Shown: positions 1 through 6,522 of the stretch, piece by piece
How the letters are laid out: the number at the start of each line of letters is the position of its first letter
Position numbering within the stretch: position 1 is the first letter of the stretch
Origin: an uncultured Bacillota bacterium
GTDB lineage: Bacteria > Bacillota > Clostridia > Peptostreptococcales > Anaerovoracaceae
Length of the DNA stretch: 18,632 nt
Direction: 5' to 3'
Assembly (NCBI GenBank): GCA_946631075.1
Contig: CAMOZS010000011.1
Coordinates: 1 to 18,632 of the forward strand
Position numbers and translations under genes: made by a program
The notes under the pieces: generated by a model
What the model saw: the letters and a program-made list of their open reading frames with translations, nothing else
Databases searched by the model: none
What the model was told of the DNA's origin: nothing

Positions 1-2618
1 TTCGGCTTCAGGGAGTAATCCATGTATTTTTCCAGGTCGTTTTCGAAGACGACTTCCTTGATGTTCAGCTCTTCCTTGATCAGGTCGGTCAGGTCCCCGA
101 TGACAGGCTCGTACTTGCCATCCACCAGGACCTCCTGCAAAGGCTGGCGGACCTTGATCTTCTCCTGCTCTCTGGTGCCGCGGCCCAGGGCGACCAGGGT
201 CCGTACCAGGTCCATCCTCTCTTCGACCTTATCGTCGATCAGGCTCTCCTGGCAGGCCGGGAAATAGGACAGGTGGACCGACTCGCCTCCGGTCAGATTG
301 ACGTACATCTCATCGGACAGGAAGGGAGCGAAAGGCGCGATCAGCTTGGATACGCCGATCAGGATCTCATAGGTCGTCGCGTAAACAGCCTTTTTATCAT
401 CGGTCAGCTCCTCGCCCCAGAATCTGCGGCGGGCTCTGCGGATGTACCAGTTGGACAGATCTTCATTGACGAAGTTCTGGATGGCGTGGGTCGTCTTCAT
501 GTGATCGTAGTGATCCATGGAGTCGGTCACGTCTCTGATCAGGCGGTGGAACTTGGACAGGATCCAGCGGTCCAGCTCCGGCCGGTCTTCGTAGTTGACC
601 AGCAGCTGGGAGGAATCCAGCTGGTCCTGATTGTAGTACAGCACGAAGAAGTTGTATACGTTCTTCAGTGTGCCGAAGAACTTGCCCGCCACTTCCATCA
701 GGCCGGACTCATCGAATCTGGTCGGCGACCAGGCCGGCGAGGTGTGGAGCAGGTACCAGCGGGTAGCGTCCGCCCCGTACTTATCCAGCATCTCGAAGGG
801 ATCCACGGTGTTGCCCACGTGCTTGGACATCTTCTTGCCGTCCTTGTCCAGGATCAGGTCGTTGACCAGGACGTTGCGGTAGGGGGAGGTCCCCTTGATG
901 AAGGTAGAGATGGCCATCAGGGAGTAGAACCAACCTCTGGTCTGGTCGATGCCTTCACAGATGAAGTCAGCCGGGAACAGCTCTTCATCGAATCTCTCCT
1001 TGTTCTCAAACGGGTAGTGCCACTGAGCGAAGGGCATTGCTCCGGAGTCGAACCAGCAGTCCATGACTTCCGGGATCCGGTGCATGGGCTTGCCGCAATG
1101 GGGACAGGTCAGGGTCACTTCATCCACATAGGGACGGTGCAGCTCGATGGTCTCATCGATGTCCTCATTGGCCTTTTCCACCAGCTCCGCCCGGCTTCCG
1201 ATGCATTCCAGATGTCCGCATTCGCAGCGCCAGATGGGGATTGGTGTGCCCCAGTATCTGTTTCTGGAGATGGCCCAGTCCTTGACCTCTTCCAGCCAGT
1301 TTCCGAACCGCTTCTCTCCGACGAAGTCCGGATACCAGTTCACTTCATTGTTATTGGCGACAAGCTGATCCTTCAGCTTGCTCATGGCGATATACCAGCT
1401 GGGCTTGGCGTAGTAGACCAGAGGCGTTCCGCAGCGCCAGCAGTGGGGATAATTATGCTCCAGCTTGGCCTTGGCGAAGATCTTGTCCTCCTCGGCCAGC
1501 CACTTGATGATCTCGATGTCCAGACCGTCTTCCATGACGAAGCGGCCCTTCCAGGGGGTCTCCGTATAACGGCCGTTGCCGTCTACCGGCTGCAGGAAAG
1601 GCAGGTCGTACTTGCGTCCGCACTGGTAGTCGTCCTCACCGAAGGCAGGGGCGATATGAACGATGCCGGTACCATCCTCAACGGAAACGTAATCCATGCA
1701 GGTCACGAAGAAGCCCTTCCGGTCTGCCTGGCAGAAAGGCATCAGCTGTTCATACTCGACGTACTCCAGGTCTTTGCCCTTCATCTCTTCGAGGACCTCG
1801 TATTTGCCCTCGCCCAGAGTCTTATCGGCAAGTCCCTTGGCCACGTAGAAGACGTTACCTTCCTCGTCCCCTTCCAGCATCTTGACCTTGACGTAGTCGA
1901 TGTCCGGTCCTACGGTCAGGGATACGTTGGAGGCCAAGGTCCAGGGTGTGGTGGTCCATGCCAGGAAGTACTCATCCGCGTCTTTTCTCTTGAACTTGGC
2001 CGTGATGGTGTTGACCTTCACATCCTTGTAGCCCTGAGCGACTTCGTGGGAAGCCAGCCCCGTCTCGCAGCGGGGGCAGTAGGGCAGGATCTTGTGTCCT
2101 TCATAGACCAGGCCGGCCTTGAAGAATTCCTTGATGATCCACCATCCGGTCTCGATGTAGTTGTTGTCCAGGGTGATGTAGGGGTCATCCAGGTCGCACA
2201 TATAGCCCATGCGCTGGGACATCTTCTCCCACAGTCCCTTGTATGTGAATACGGAATCCTTGCACTTCTGATTGAATTCCGCGATGCCGTACTCCTCGAT
2301 CTGCTGCTTGCCTTCGATGCCGAGCTGTTTCTCGACCTCGATCTCCACCGGAAGTCCGTGGGTGTCCCAGCCGGCCTTACGGTTGACCTTGAAGCCCTTC
2401 ATGGTCTTGTAGCGGTTGACCGAATCCTTCAGGGTCCTGGCCATGACGTGGTGGATGCCGGGCTTGCCGTTGGCGGTCGGCGGTCCCTCATAGAATACGA
2501 ACGACGGCTGGCCTTCTCTGGTGCTGACGCACTTGCCCAGAAGGTCCTCCCTGTCCCATTTCTCCGCCTGCTCTGTCTGCAGCTGGGCGATCGGTTTGTC
2601 GGATAAGTTCTTGATCAT
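1..2618 (-). CDS. ileS: Isoleucyl-tRNA synthetase, IleRS2 (eukaryote-like) class, C-terminus cut by window edge
   Basis: Charges tRNA-Ile with isoleucine in the cytoplasm. The frame is open from an ATG at 2618 (GGAGG seven bases upstream) to the window edge, giving 872 residues; IleRS2 proteins usually have a little over 1,000, so the end of the tRNA-binding C-terminal region is missing here. Visible in order: the class I signature in the context GPPTANGKPGIHH (G54-I-H-H57), the editing (CP1) domain with AWTTTPWTLASN and GTGIVHIAPAFGEDDY, the Rossmann segment SRNRYWGTPIPIW, WFDSGAMPFAQWHYP, and the KMSKS-type loop KMSKHVGN (about residues 596-603), followed by the anticodon-binding helices. 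The signature is GxHH instead of HxGH, and the KMSKH loop and overall style match IleRS2, not the B. subtilis/E. coli IleRS1 type. Expression is set by the T-box leader directly upstream. The identification is certain; the mupirocin phenotype is inferred. Confidence 0.98.
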   Translation of the reverse strand, partial: MIKNLSDKPIAQLQTEQAEKWDREDLLGKCVSTREGQPSFVFYEGPPTANGKPGIHHVMARTLKDSVNRYKTMKGFKVNRKAGWDTHGLPVEIEVEKQLGIEGKQQIEEYGIAEFNQKCKDSVFTYKGLWEKMSQRMGYMCDLDDPYITLDNNYIETGWWIIKEFFKAGLVYEGHKILPYCPRCETGLASHEVAQGYKDVKVNTITAKFKRKDADEYFLAWTTTPWTLASNVSLTVGPDIDYVKVKMLEGDEEGNVFYVAKGLADKTLGEGKYEVLEEMKGKDLEYVEYEQLMPFCQADRKGFFVTCMDYVSVEDGTGIVHIAPAFGEDDYQCGRKYDLPFLQPVDGNGRYTETPWKGRFVMEDGLDIEIIKWLAEEDKIFAKAKLEHNYPHCWRCGTPLVYYAKPSWYIAMSKLKDQLVANNNEVNWYPDFVGEKRFGNWLEEVKDWAISRNRYWGTPIPIWRCECGHLECIGSRAELVEKANEDIDETIELHRPYVDEVTLTCPHCGKPMHRIPEVMDCWFDSGAMPFAQWHYPFENKERFDEELFPADFICEGIDQTRGWFYSLMAISTFIKGTSPYRNVLVNDLILDKDGKKMSKHVGNTVDPFEMLDKYGADATRWYLLHTSPAWSPTRFDESGLMEVAGKFFGTLKNVYNFFVLYYNQDQLDSSQLLVNYEDRPELDRWILSKFHRLIRDVTDSMDHYDHMKTTHAIQNFVNEDLSNWYIRRARRRFWGEELTDDKKAVYATTYEILIGVSKLIAPFAPFLSDEMYVNLTGGESVHLSYFPACQESLIDDKVEERMDLVRTLVALGRGTREQEKIKVRQPLQEVLVDGKYEPVIGDLTDLIKEELNIKEVVFENDLEKYMDYSLKP

Positions 2619-2633
2619 GTTTATTCCTCCAGT

Positions 2634-2668
2634 AAAAAAATCAACGTCCCTGACACATGTCAGGGACG
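2634..2668 (-). terminator. T-box attenuator terminator of ileS
   Basis: A perfect 10-bp stem (CGTCCCTGAC with GTCAGGGACG, 2668-2659 and 2654-2645, 4-base loop) is followed on the minus strand by TTGA and seven T residues (2640-2634). It lies between the T-box sequence and the ileS ribosome-binding site, the standard place for the regulated terminator of a T-box leader. Confidence 0.93.
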
Positions 2669-2866
2669 ATCATAAACAACCGCGGTACCACCCTGGTTAC
2701 GGGACCATCATCCCGTCTCTCCATAAAGTGTCCGGCTCGGGAGTGATCTTCACGGTCCGCGTCTTCTTCCGCTCTCTCAGCCTCAGGATGGTCCATCCGT
2801 CGGAGCGGTTCTCTGTAAAGCGCCTGCGGGGCTACTGTCTCCGTCATTGCCGTATTCAGTTCATAC
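2634..2866 (-). promoter_or_regulatory. T-box leader (tRNA-Ile riboswitch) of ileS
   Basis: Reading the minus strand, the leader holds the nearly invariant T-box sequence AGGGUGGUACCGCGG at 2694-2680, whose UGGU bulge pairs with the uncharged tRNA acceptor end. Stem I is recognisable: an AGUA loop-E (S-turn) strand at 2836-2833 faces GAAGAUCACUCC, placing an AUC isoleucine codon at 2747-2745 in the specifier position. The segments ACAGAGAACCGC and GGCUGAGAGAGCGG look like the K-turn and distal part of Stem I. A competing terminator hairpin follows (listed separately). Known T-box behaviour: uncharged tRNA-Ile stabilises the antiterminator and lets ileS be transcribed. The specifier matches the downstream gene. 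This leader fills the roughly 300 bases between ileS and the kinase gene. Confidence 0.96.
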
Positions 2867-2872
2867 CCTGAC

Positions 2873-2901
2873 ATTCTACCTTGCAAAGGCTGAAAAGTCA
2901 A
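2873..2901 (-). promoter_or_regulatory. sigma-A-type promoter of ileS
   Basis: On the minus strand TTGACT (2901-2896) and TAGAAT (2878-2873) are separated by exactly 17 bases, each one mismatch from the vegetative consensus. It starts 13 bases after the stop codon of the histidine kinase gene, with no hairpin terminator between, so read-through from the kinase operon into the T-box leader is possible in addition. Confidence 0.85.
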
Positions 2902-2914
2902 GGGAATAAGAACC

Positions 2915-4321
2915 TTAATCCGGAAGAGCCATGGTGAATGTGCTTCCCTCTCCCGGAGCGCTGCTGACCCCGATCCTGCCTCCGTGGACCTGGGCGATCT
3001 CCCGGACGATGGCAAGTCCCAGCCCGGATCCGCCGCTGCTTCTTGCCGGGTCAGCCTGATAGAAGCGGTCGAAGATCCTCTCCTGCTGGTCCGGAGCTAT
3101 CCCGATGCCGTCGTCGCTCACCTCCAGGAAGACCTGGCCCTCCTTCCGGTACAGTCTGACCCTGACCTTTGGATCATCCCCTCCGTAGCGGAGCCCGTTC
3201 TCCAGGAGATTGATCAGGGCCCTGCGCAAAAGCTGGTCTGATCCTTCCATATGGATCCCCTCGCCGATCTCCGTCTCCAGGTCAAGCTCGCCCGGATGGC
3301 TTATCCGGAAATCATCGCAGGTCTCCCGGACTAGGGCGGTCAGGTCCAGCTGCCCGAAGGGATACTTGTCCTGCTGCCGGTCGATCCGGTTCAGGTCCAG
3401 CATATCCTCGATCATATCGCTCATCCGGCTGCCCTGACGCTGGATCAGGCCGATCGCTTCTCTGGCCTCGTCATCGGTCAGCTGGTCCTCTTCCAGGGCC
3501 AGCTCGCACTGGGCCAGGATGGTCGCCACAGGAGTGCGAAGCTCATGGGAAACATCCGAGGTGAACTGCTTCTCCGCCTCGAAGGACCCGTCCAGCCTTT
3601 GCATCATCCCGTTGAAGGAACTGGCCAGCTGCTGGACCTCATTCCTCTCCCCCGCTCCGATATCGATCCGCTGTTTCAGGTCTCTGCCGGCGCTGATGTT
3701 CTCCGCCGCGTCGATCAGCTGGCGGATTGGCCTCAGGGACCGCTTGGTGATCAGGTAGCTGCAGATGGCCGCCAGGATGATCAGGAGGGGCAGGAGGATC
3801 AGACTGATCTGAAAGATGCTGCTCATTTCCTCCCGGTGCTGGTCCCGGTCGACCGAACCTCTCAGCCAGAGCTCGCCCCCGCCCTTGAGCTCCATCTTCT
3901 TTTCATAAACATAGAAAACATCCGGGCCGGACCGGACCGTGTGGATCTGCCCCTCCTGCATGGGGATACCGCTGCTCTCCTCCGGGATCAGGTCTTCTCC
4001 GAAAAGAAGGGTCTGCTGGTCACTGAACAGTCCGACGCCTACCCCGTCGGCCAGATCATCGAAGTCATCTTCGAATTCCAGCCATCCGTCCCGGTACTTC
4101 TGGTACTCATGGCCCTCGATCCGGTGGGGCTCCTTACCGGGAGGATAATAGCGGATCTCGTCCATGTCATTTTCTACGGTTTCCCGCAGGTCCATCTTGA
4201 TCAGTTCCCTGGTCCCGGCCTGGCTGGAATAGTAAAAGACAGCATAAGACAGCCCCAGGATCACGATCAGGATCAGGATGAACCATATGGTGATTTTTGC
4301 CCGGATGGTAAGGTTCTTCAT
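2915..4321 (-). CDS. Membrane sensor histidine kinase (HAMP, HisKA, HATPase_c)
   Basis: A 468-residue sensor kinase that should autophosphorylate and pass phosphate to the regulator encoded upstream. It has a transmembrane helix at about 12-31, an extracytoplasmic domain at about 32-170, a second transmembrane helix at about 171-192, a HAMP linker at about 193-245, and a HisKA domain with the H-box FTSDVSHELRTP (phospho-acceptor His259). The HATPase_c domain follows, with N-box NLLENGLRYGG (Asn375), G1 box DDGIGIAP (about 403-410), F box RIFDRFYQ and G2 box GSGLGLAIV (about 431-439). All catalytic boxes are intact. The sensor domain is rich in Asp and Glu (for example LEFEDDFDDLADG), which could suit sensing of cations or cationic peptides, but that is a guess. 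The start codon overlaps the regulator's stop by four bases (ATGA), so the two are translationally coupled. The true ligand is unknown. Confidence 0.96.
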   Translation of the reverse strand: MKNLTIRAKITIWFILILIVILGLSYAVFYYSSQAGTRELIKMDLRETVENDMDEIRYYPPGKEPHRIEGHEYQKYRDGWLEFEDDFDDLADGVGVGLFSDQQTLLFGEDLIPEESSGIPMQEGQIHTVRSGPDVFYVYEKKMELKGGGELWLRGSVDRDQHREEMSSIFQISLILLPLLIILAAICSYLITKRSLRPIRQLIDAAENISAGRDLKQRIDIGAGERNEVQQLASSFNGMMQRLDGSFEAEKQFTSDVSHELRTPVATILAQCELALEEDQLTDDEAREAIGLIQRQGSRMSDMIEDMLDLNRIDRQQDKYPFGQLDLTALVRETCDDFRISHPGELDLETEIGEGIHMEGSDQLLRRALINLLENGLRYGGDDPKVRVRLYRKEGQVFLEVSDDGIGIAPDQQERIFDRFYQADPARSSGGSGLGLAIVREIAQVHGGRIGVSSAPGEGSTFTMALPD

Positions 4322-4998
4322 CTGCTTTCTTCCCCGCGGATCACGTATCCCCTGCCGCGAACGGTCTGGATCAGCTTCACTTCTTCTCCTTCATCGATCT
4401 TGCGGCGCAGGTAGCGGATATAGACGTCCACCACATTGGTCCCGCCTTCGTAATCGTAGTTCCATACGTGGTTCTCGATCCTCTCTCTGGAGAGGACGAC
4501 CCCCTTGTTCATCATCAGATATTTCAGCATGGAGTACTCCTTGGACGACAGCTCGATGGACCGGCCAGCCCGCTTCACCTCTCCGGATGCTGTGTCCATG
4601 CTCAGGTCCGCGACCTGAAGGAGGTTGCTGCTTTCTCCGTATTTCTCTCTGGTCATGACCCGGATCCGGGCCATCAGTTCCTTGAAGGAAAAGGGCTTGA
4701 TCAGGTAATCTGTCGCTCCGGCGTCCAGGCCTTTGACCCTGTCGTCGATCGAGTCTCTGGCCGTCAGGAACATGACCGGAGTGCGGTCCCCTCTCTGCCG
4801 CATCTGCCGCAGGACCTCCAGGCCGTCCGCGCCGGGCATCATGATATCCAGGATCACTCCGTCATACTCCGCCGCGTCCAGATAGGCCAGGGCCTCCTGT
4901 CCGTCAAAGCAGGCGTCCACGCTGTAGCCTTCCGCCGTCAGCTTCCTACGGATCAGTTCATTCAGATCTCTCTCATCTTCTGCGATCAGAATCCTCAT
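4318..4998 (-). CDS. OmpR/PhoB-family response regulator
   Basis: A 226-residue DNA-binding response regulator, the partner of the kinase it overlaps. The receiver domain (about 1-115) has the acidic pair in AEDE (7-9), phospho-acceptor Asp51 in VILDIMMPG, the switch Thr in MFLTA (79) and Lys101 in TDYLIKPF. The C-terminal winged helix (about 125-222) has the usual features: ELSSKEYSMLKYLMMNKG, VLSRERI, and the end VDVYIRYLRRKID...IQTVRGRGYVIR. The start at 4998 is preceded by AGGAGG nine bases upstream. A good -10 (TATAAT, 5026-5021) lies upstream, but no clear -35, which would fit control by an activator, possibly itself. The divergent gene at 5161 is the obvious target candidate. Confidence 0.97.
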   Translation of the reverse strand: MRILIAEDERDLNELIRRKLTAEGYSVDACFDGQEALAYLDAAEYDGVILDIMMPGADGLEVLRQMRQRGDRTPVMFLTARDSIDDRVKGLDAGATDYLIKPFSFKELMARIRVMTREKYGESSNLLQVADLSMDTASGEVKRAGRSIELSSKEYSMLKYLMMNKGVVLSRERIENHVWNYDYEGGTNVVDVYIRYLRRKIDEGEEVKLIQTVRGRGYVIRGEESR

Positions 4999-5020
4999 GG
5001 GTCTCTTTCCTCCTGACCGT

Positions 5021-5049
5021 ATTATAGCTTCCCCGGGGTTAAAAATATA
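5021..5049 (-). promoter_or_regulatory. Probable promoter of the two-component operon
   Basis: On the minus strand a perfect TATAAT (5026-5021) sits 12 bases upstream of the AGGAGG ribosome-binding site. At 17-base spacing the -35 position reads TATATT (5049-5044), a poor match, with a CCCCGGGG palindrome between the boxes. The -10 is convincing; the rest is weak, so help from a regulator is plausible. Confidence 0.55.
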
Positions 5050-5085
5050 TTAGAATTCCGAATAAGTCTTCTTTTTTTTGCGCGG

Positions 5086-5102
5086 TTAATGTTTTTTTAA
5101 TG
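5086..5102 (+). repeat. Direct repeat TTAATG-N5-TTAATG, candidate response-regulator operator
   Basis: TTAATG occurs at 5086-5091 and again at 5097-5102, a start-to-start distance of 11 bases, about one helical turn. OmpR/PhoB-family regulators typically bind tandem hexamer or heptamer repeats with this period. The second copy ends nine bases before the -10 of the secreted-protein gene, so the pair covers the -35 region, as expected for an activator site. The regulator is encoded immediately on the other side. Assigning it as the operator is inference. Confidence 0.5.
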
Positions 5103-5111
5103 ATTTCGGGC

Positions 5112-5117
5112 TATACT
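5112..5117 (+). promoter_or_regulatory. -10 element of the secreted-protein gene
   Basis: TATACT lies 44 bases before the ATG at 5161. No recognisable -35 exists at 16-18 base spacing (the positions read through a T-rich run), and the TTAATG direct repeat occupies that place instead. This layout suggests activator dependence. Confidence 0.5.
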
Positions 5118-5160
5118 TACCATACCGAAACGCTATCGTGTTTTGTGAAAGGGGTTTAAT

Positions 5161-5598
5161 ATGATAAAGAAGAGCAAACTGAAGCTGCCGGCGGCTCTGG
5201 TGCTGTCGCTGATGCTGATCCTGACCTTCTGTCCGGTTCCCGTCAGCGCCGCTGCTACCGACTCCTCCGGCGAACTCGACGCAGTCAAAGTGATCTTCAC
5301 TGTCGCTAAGGGTAAGAACAAGGTCCAGGTCAAGGATATCGACTACGACCGCAGCGACAGGGAAGTCGAATTCGAATTCAAGAATCCGGTGAAGTACAAG
5401 AATGTCAAGGTCAAGATCACCAGAAACGGCAAGAACTACGCCAAGCGGATCACCGACAAGGATTCCCGGGATCTGGATGTCAAGGTCAAGAAGCTGACTT
5501 ACGGCAAGACCTACCACTACAAGATCACAGGGATCAAAGACAGGAAAGGCAAGAAGTATGAGACGGTGAAGGGAACCTTCAAAGCAGTCGACGACTAA
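5161..5598 (+). CDS. Small basic secreted protein of unknown function
   Basis: A 145-residue protein I cannot assign to a named family. Residues 1-30 form a classical Sec signal peptide: a Lys-rich N-terminus, a hydrophobic core (about 9-24), and a probable cleavage site after VSA at residue 30. The sequence LTFC is not a proper lipobox, because Phe precedes the Cys. The mature part is about 115 residues, very rich in Lys and Asp, with alternating polar/hydrophobic segments (VKVKITRNGK, LTYGKTYHYKITGIKDRKGK) that look like the strands of an Ig-like or fibronectin-type beta-sandwich. No LPXTG or membrane anchor is seen. The upstream GAAAGGGG gives a ribosome-binding site. It is divergent from the two-component genes and followed by its own terminator, so it is likely a monocistronic target of that system. 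Confidence 0.85.
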   Translation: MIKKSKLKLPAALVLSLMLILTFCPVPVSAAATDSSGELDAVKVIFTVAKGKNKVQVKDIDYDRSDREVEFEFKNPVKYKNVKVKITRNGKNYAKRITDKDSRDLDVKVKKLTYGKTYHYKITGIKDRKGKKYETVKGTFKAVDD

Positions 5599-5614
5599 AT
5601 TGCGAAACAAAGAG

Positions 5615-5652
5615 AGCGGCCCGTCAGAGCAAGATCTGACGGGCCGCTTTTT
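5615..5652 (+). terminator. Intrinsic terminator of the secreted-protein gene, shared with dapB
   Basis: A perfect 14-bp stem (AGCGGCCCGTCAGA with TCTGACGGGCCGCT, 5615-5628 and 5635-5648, loop GCAAGA) runs into five T residues on the plus strand. The gene ends at 5598. On the opposite strand the same hairpin, 29 bases after the dapB stop, is followed by CTCTCTTTG, a weaker tract. It probably serves both converging transcripts. Confidence 0.92.
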
Positions 5653-5676
5653 CTGTGTCTAGCACTGAAGTCTGAG

Positions 5677-6447
5677 TCAGATCCCGATCACATCGTCCAT
5701 GGAATAGAGGCCGGCTCCCCCGTCCTCCTGCATCCGCTCATACATGTACAGGACGGCGTCGCAGGCGCCGAGGGCATAGCATCTCCAGTCGTAGGCCTCG
5801 TGGGATATCTCCATCTTCTCTCCCATGCAGCCGAAGATGACCCGGTGCTCGCTGGGGGTGTTCCCTGCCCGGACCGAATGATAGGGGATGTCCGCCAGGT
5901 CCTTGTCCGCTGCCTTCTCCGCCATCTCCTCAGCCAGCTCGATGGCCGTGCCGCTTGGAGCGTCCAGCTTGGTCTCGCTGTGCATCTCGATGACCTCGAT
6001 CTTAGCCCTGGGCCCCAGCTTTTCCGCGGCGATGCCCAGGATCTTCCGCATCACGTTGACGACGAAGGATGTGTTGGCGGCCTTCATGAGGGGGATCTGC
6101 TCACCGGCGGCGAGGATCTGCTCTGTCTGTTCCTCACTGAATCCGGTCGTTCCCACGATCAGGCCCTTGCGGTGGGCCAGGCAGGCCTGCAGGACCTGCA
6201 GGGACAGTTCCACCCGGGAAAAATCGATGACCATATCGCATCCGTCGATGACCTTCTCGATATCATCGCAGACCGGGACCCCGATCTCCTGTCCCAGCCC
6301 GCAGACCAGGCCGGCATCCTTTCCGATGTAATCCCGGCCGGGAGCGCCTACTGCTCCGACCACCTCGATCTGCGGATTCTTATATGCCTCCTGGATGATC
6401 AGGCTGTCCATGGCCCCCCGGGGCGCGGTTACGACGATTTTTACCAT
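5677..6447 (-). CDS. dapB: 4-hydroxy-tetrahydrodipicolinate reductase
   Basis: Catalyses the NAD(P)H-dependent reduction step of the diaminopimelate/lysine pathway, supplying the peptidoglycan cross-link residue. The 256 residues match the family's usual length of 250-270. The signature is clear: EMHSETKLDAPSGTA (151-168) keeps the first catalytic His (156) and Lys (160) and the substrate-binding SGT loop; VGTTGFSEEQ (98-107) is the conserved turn; and GEKMEISHEA appears near the end. Two deviations stand out. The second His of the usual HH pair is Ser, and the Rossmann loop reads VTAPRGAMDS where most family members have a GAxGRMG-type glycine loop. The ribosome-binding site AAGGAAGAGG precedes the ATG. 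It is the last gene of the murC-prs-pth-mfd-dapB run, 75 bases after mfd. Confidence 0.93.
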   Translation of the reverse strand: MVKIVVTAPRGAMDSLIIQEAYKNPQIEVVGAVGAPGRDYIGKDAGLVCGLGQEIGVPVCDDIEKVIDGCDMVIDFSRVELSLQVLQACLAHRKGLIVGTTGFSEEQTEQILAAGEQIPLMKAANTSFVVNVMRKILGIAAEKLGPRAKIEVIEMHSETKLDAPSGTAIELAEEMAEKAADKDLADIPYHSVRAGNTPSEHRVIFGCMGEKMEISHEAYDWRCYALGACDAVLYMYERMQEDGGAGLYSMDDVIGI

Positions 6448-6479
6448 GTTGCTTACCTCTTCCTTTCTTTAATCCTTAC

Positions 6480-6513
6480 GGCCTTGCTTGCTTAAGGCCT
6501 TGCTTCCGGCCTT
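6480..6513. repeat. Short GGCCTTGCTT repeats in the mfd-dapB gap
   Basis: GGCCTTGCTT occurs at 6480-6489 and 6496-6505 (16-base period), with a third partial copy GGCCTT at 6508-6513. Because AAGGCCTT is self-complementary, the transcript can fold small 6-bp hairpins in the 75-base gap before dapB. No T tract follows, so it is not a standard terminator. It could be an mRNA-processing or stability element, or a slippage remnant. Confidence 0.5.
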
Positions 6514-6522
6514 CCCTGCAGC

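Noticed and set aside
273..2606. A 777-codon open frame on the plus strand.
   Set aside because: It is exactly antisense to ileS, has no known family features, and arises from GC-rich codon use of the real gene, which carries all IleRS motifs.
5133..5160. A possible lipobox (LTFC) in the secreted protein making it a lipoprotein.
   Set aside because: The residue before Cys24 is Phe, not Gly/Ala/Ser, and a good Sec signal-peptidase I site (VSA, residue 30) follows.
5086..5610. A 174-codon minus-strand frame opposite the secreted protein.
   Set aside because: The plus-strand frame has a signal peptide, ribosome-binding site and terminator; the minus-strand frame starts inside the terminator region and has no ribosome-binding site.
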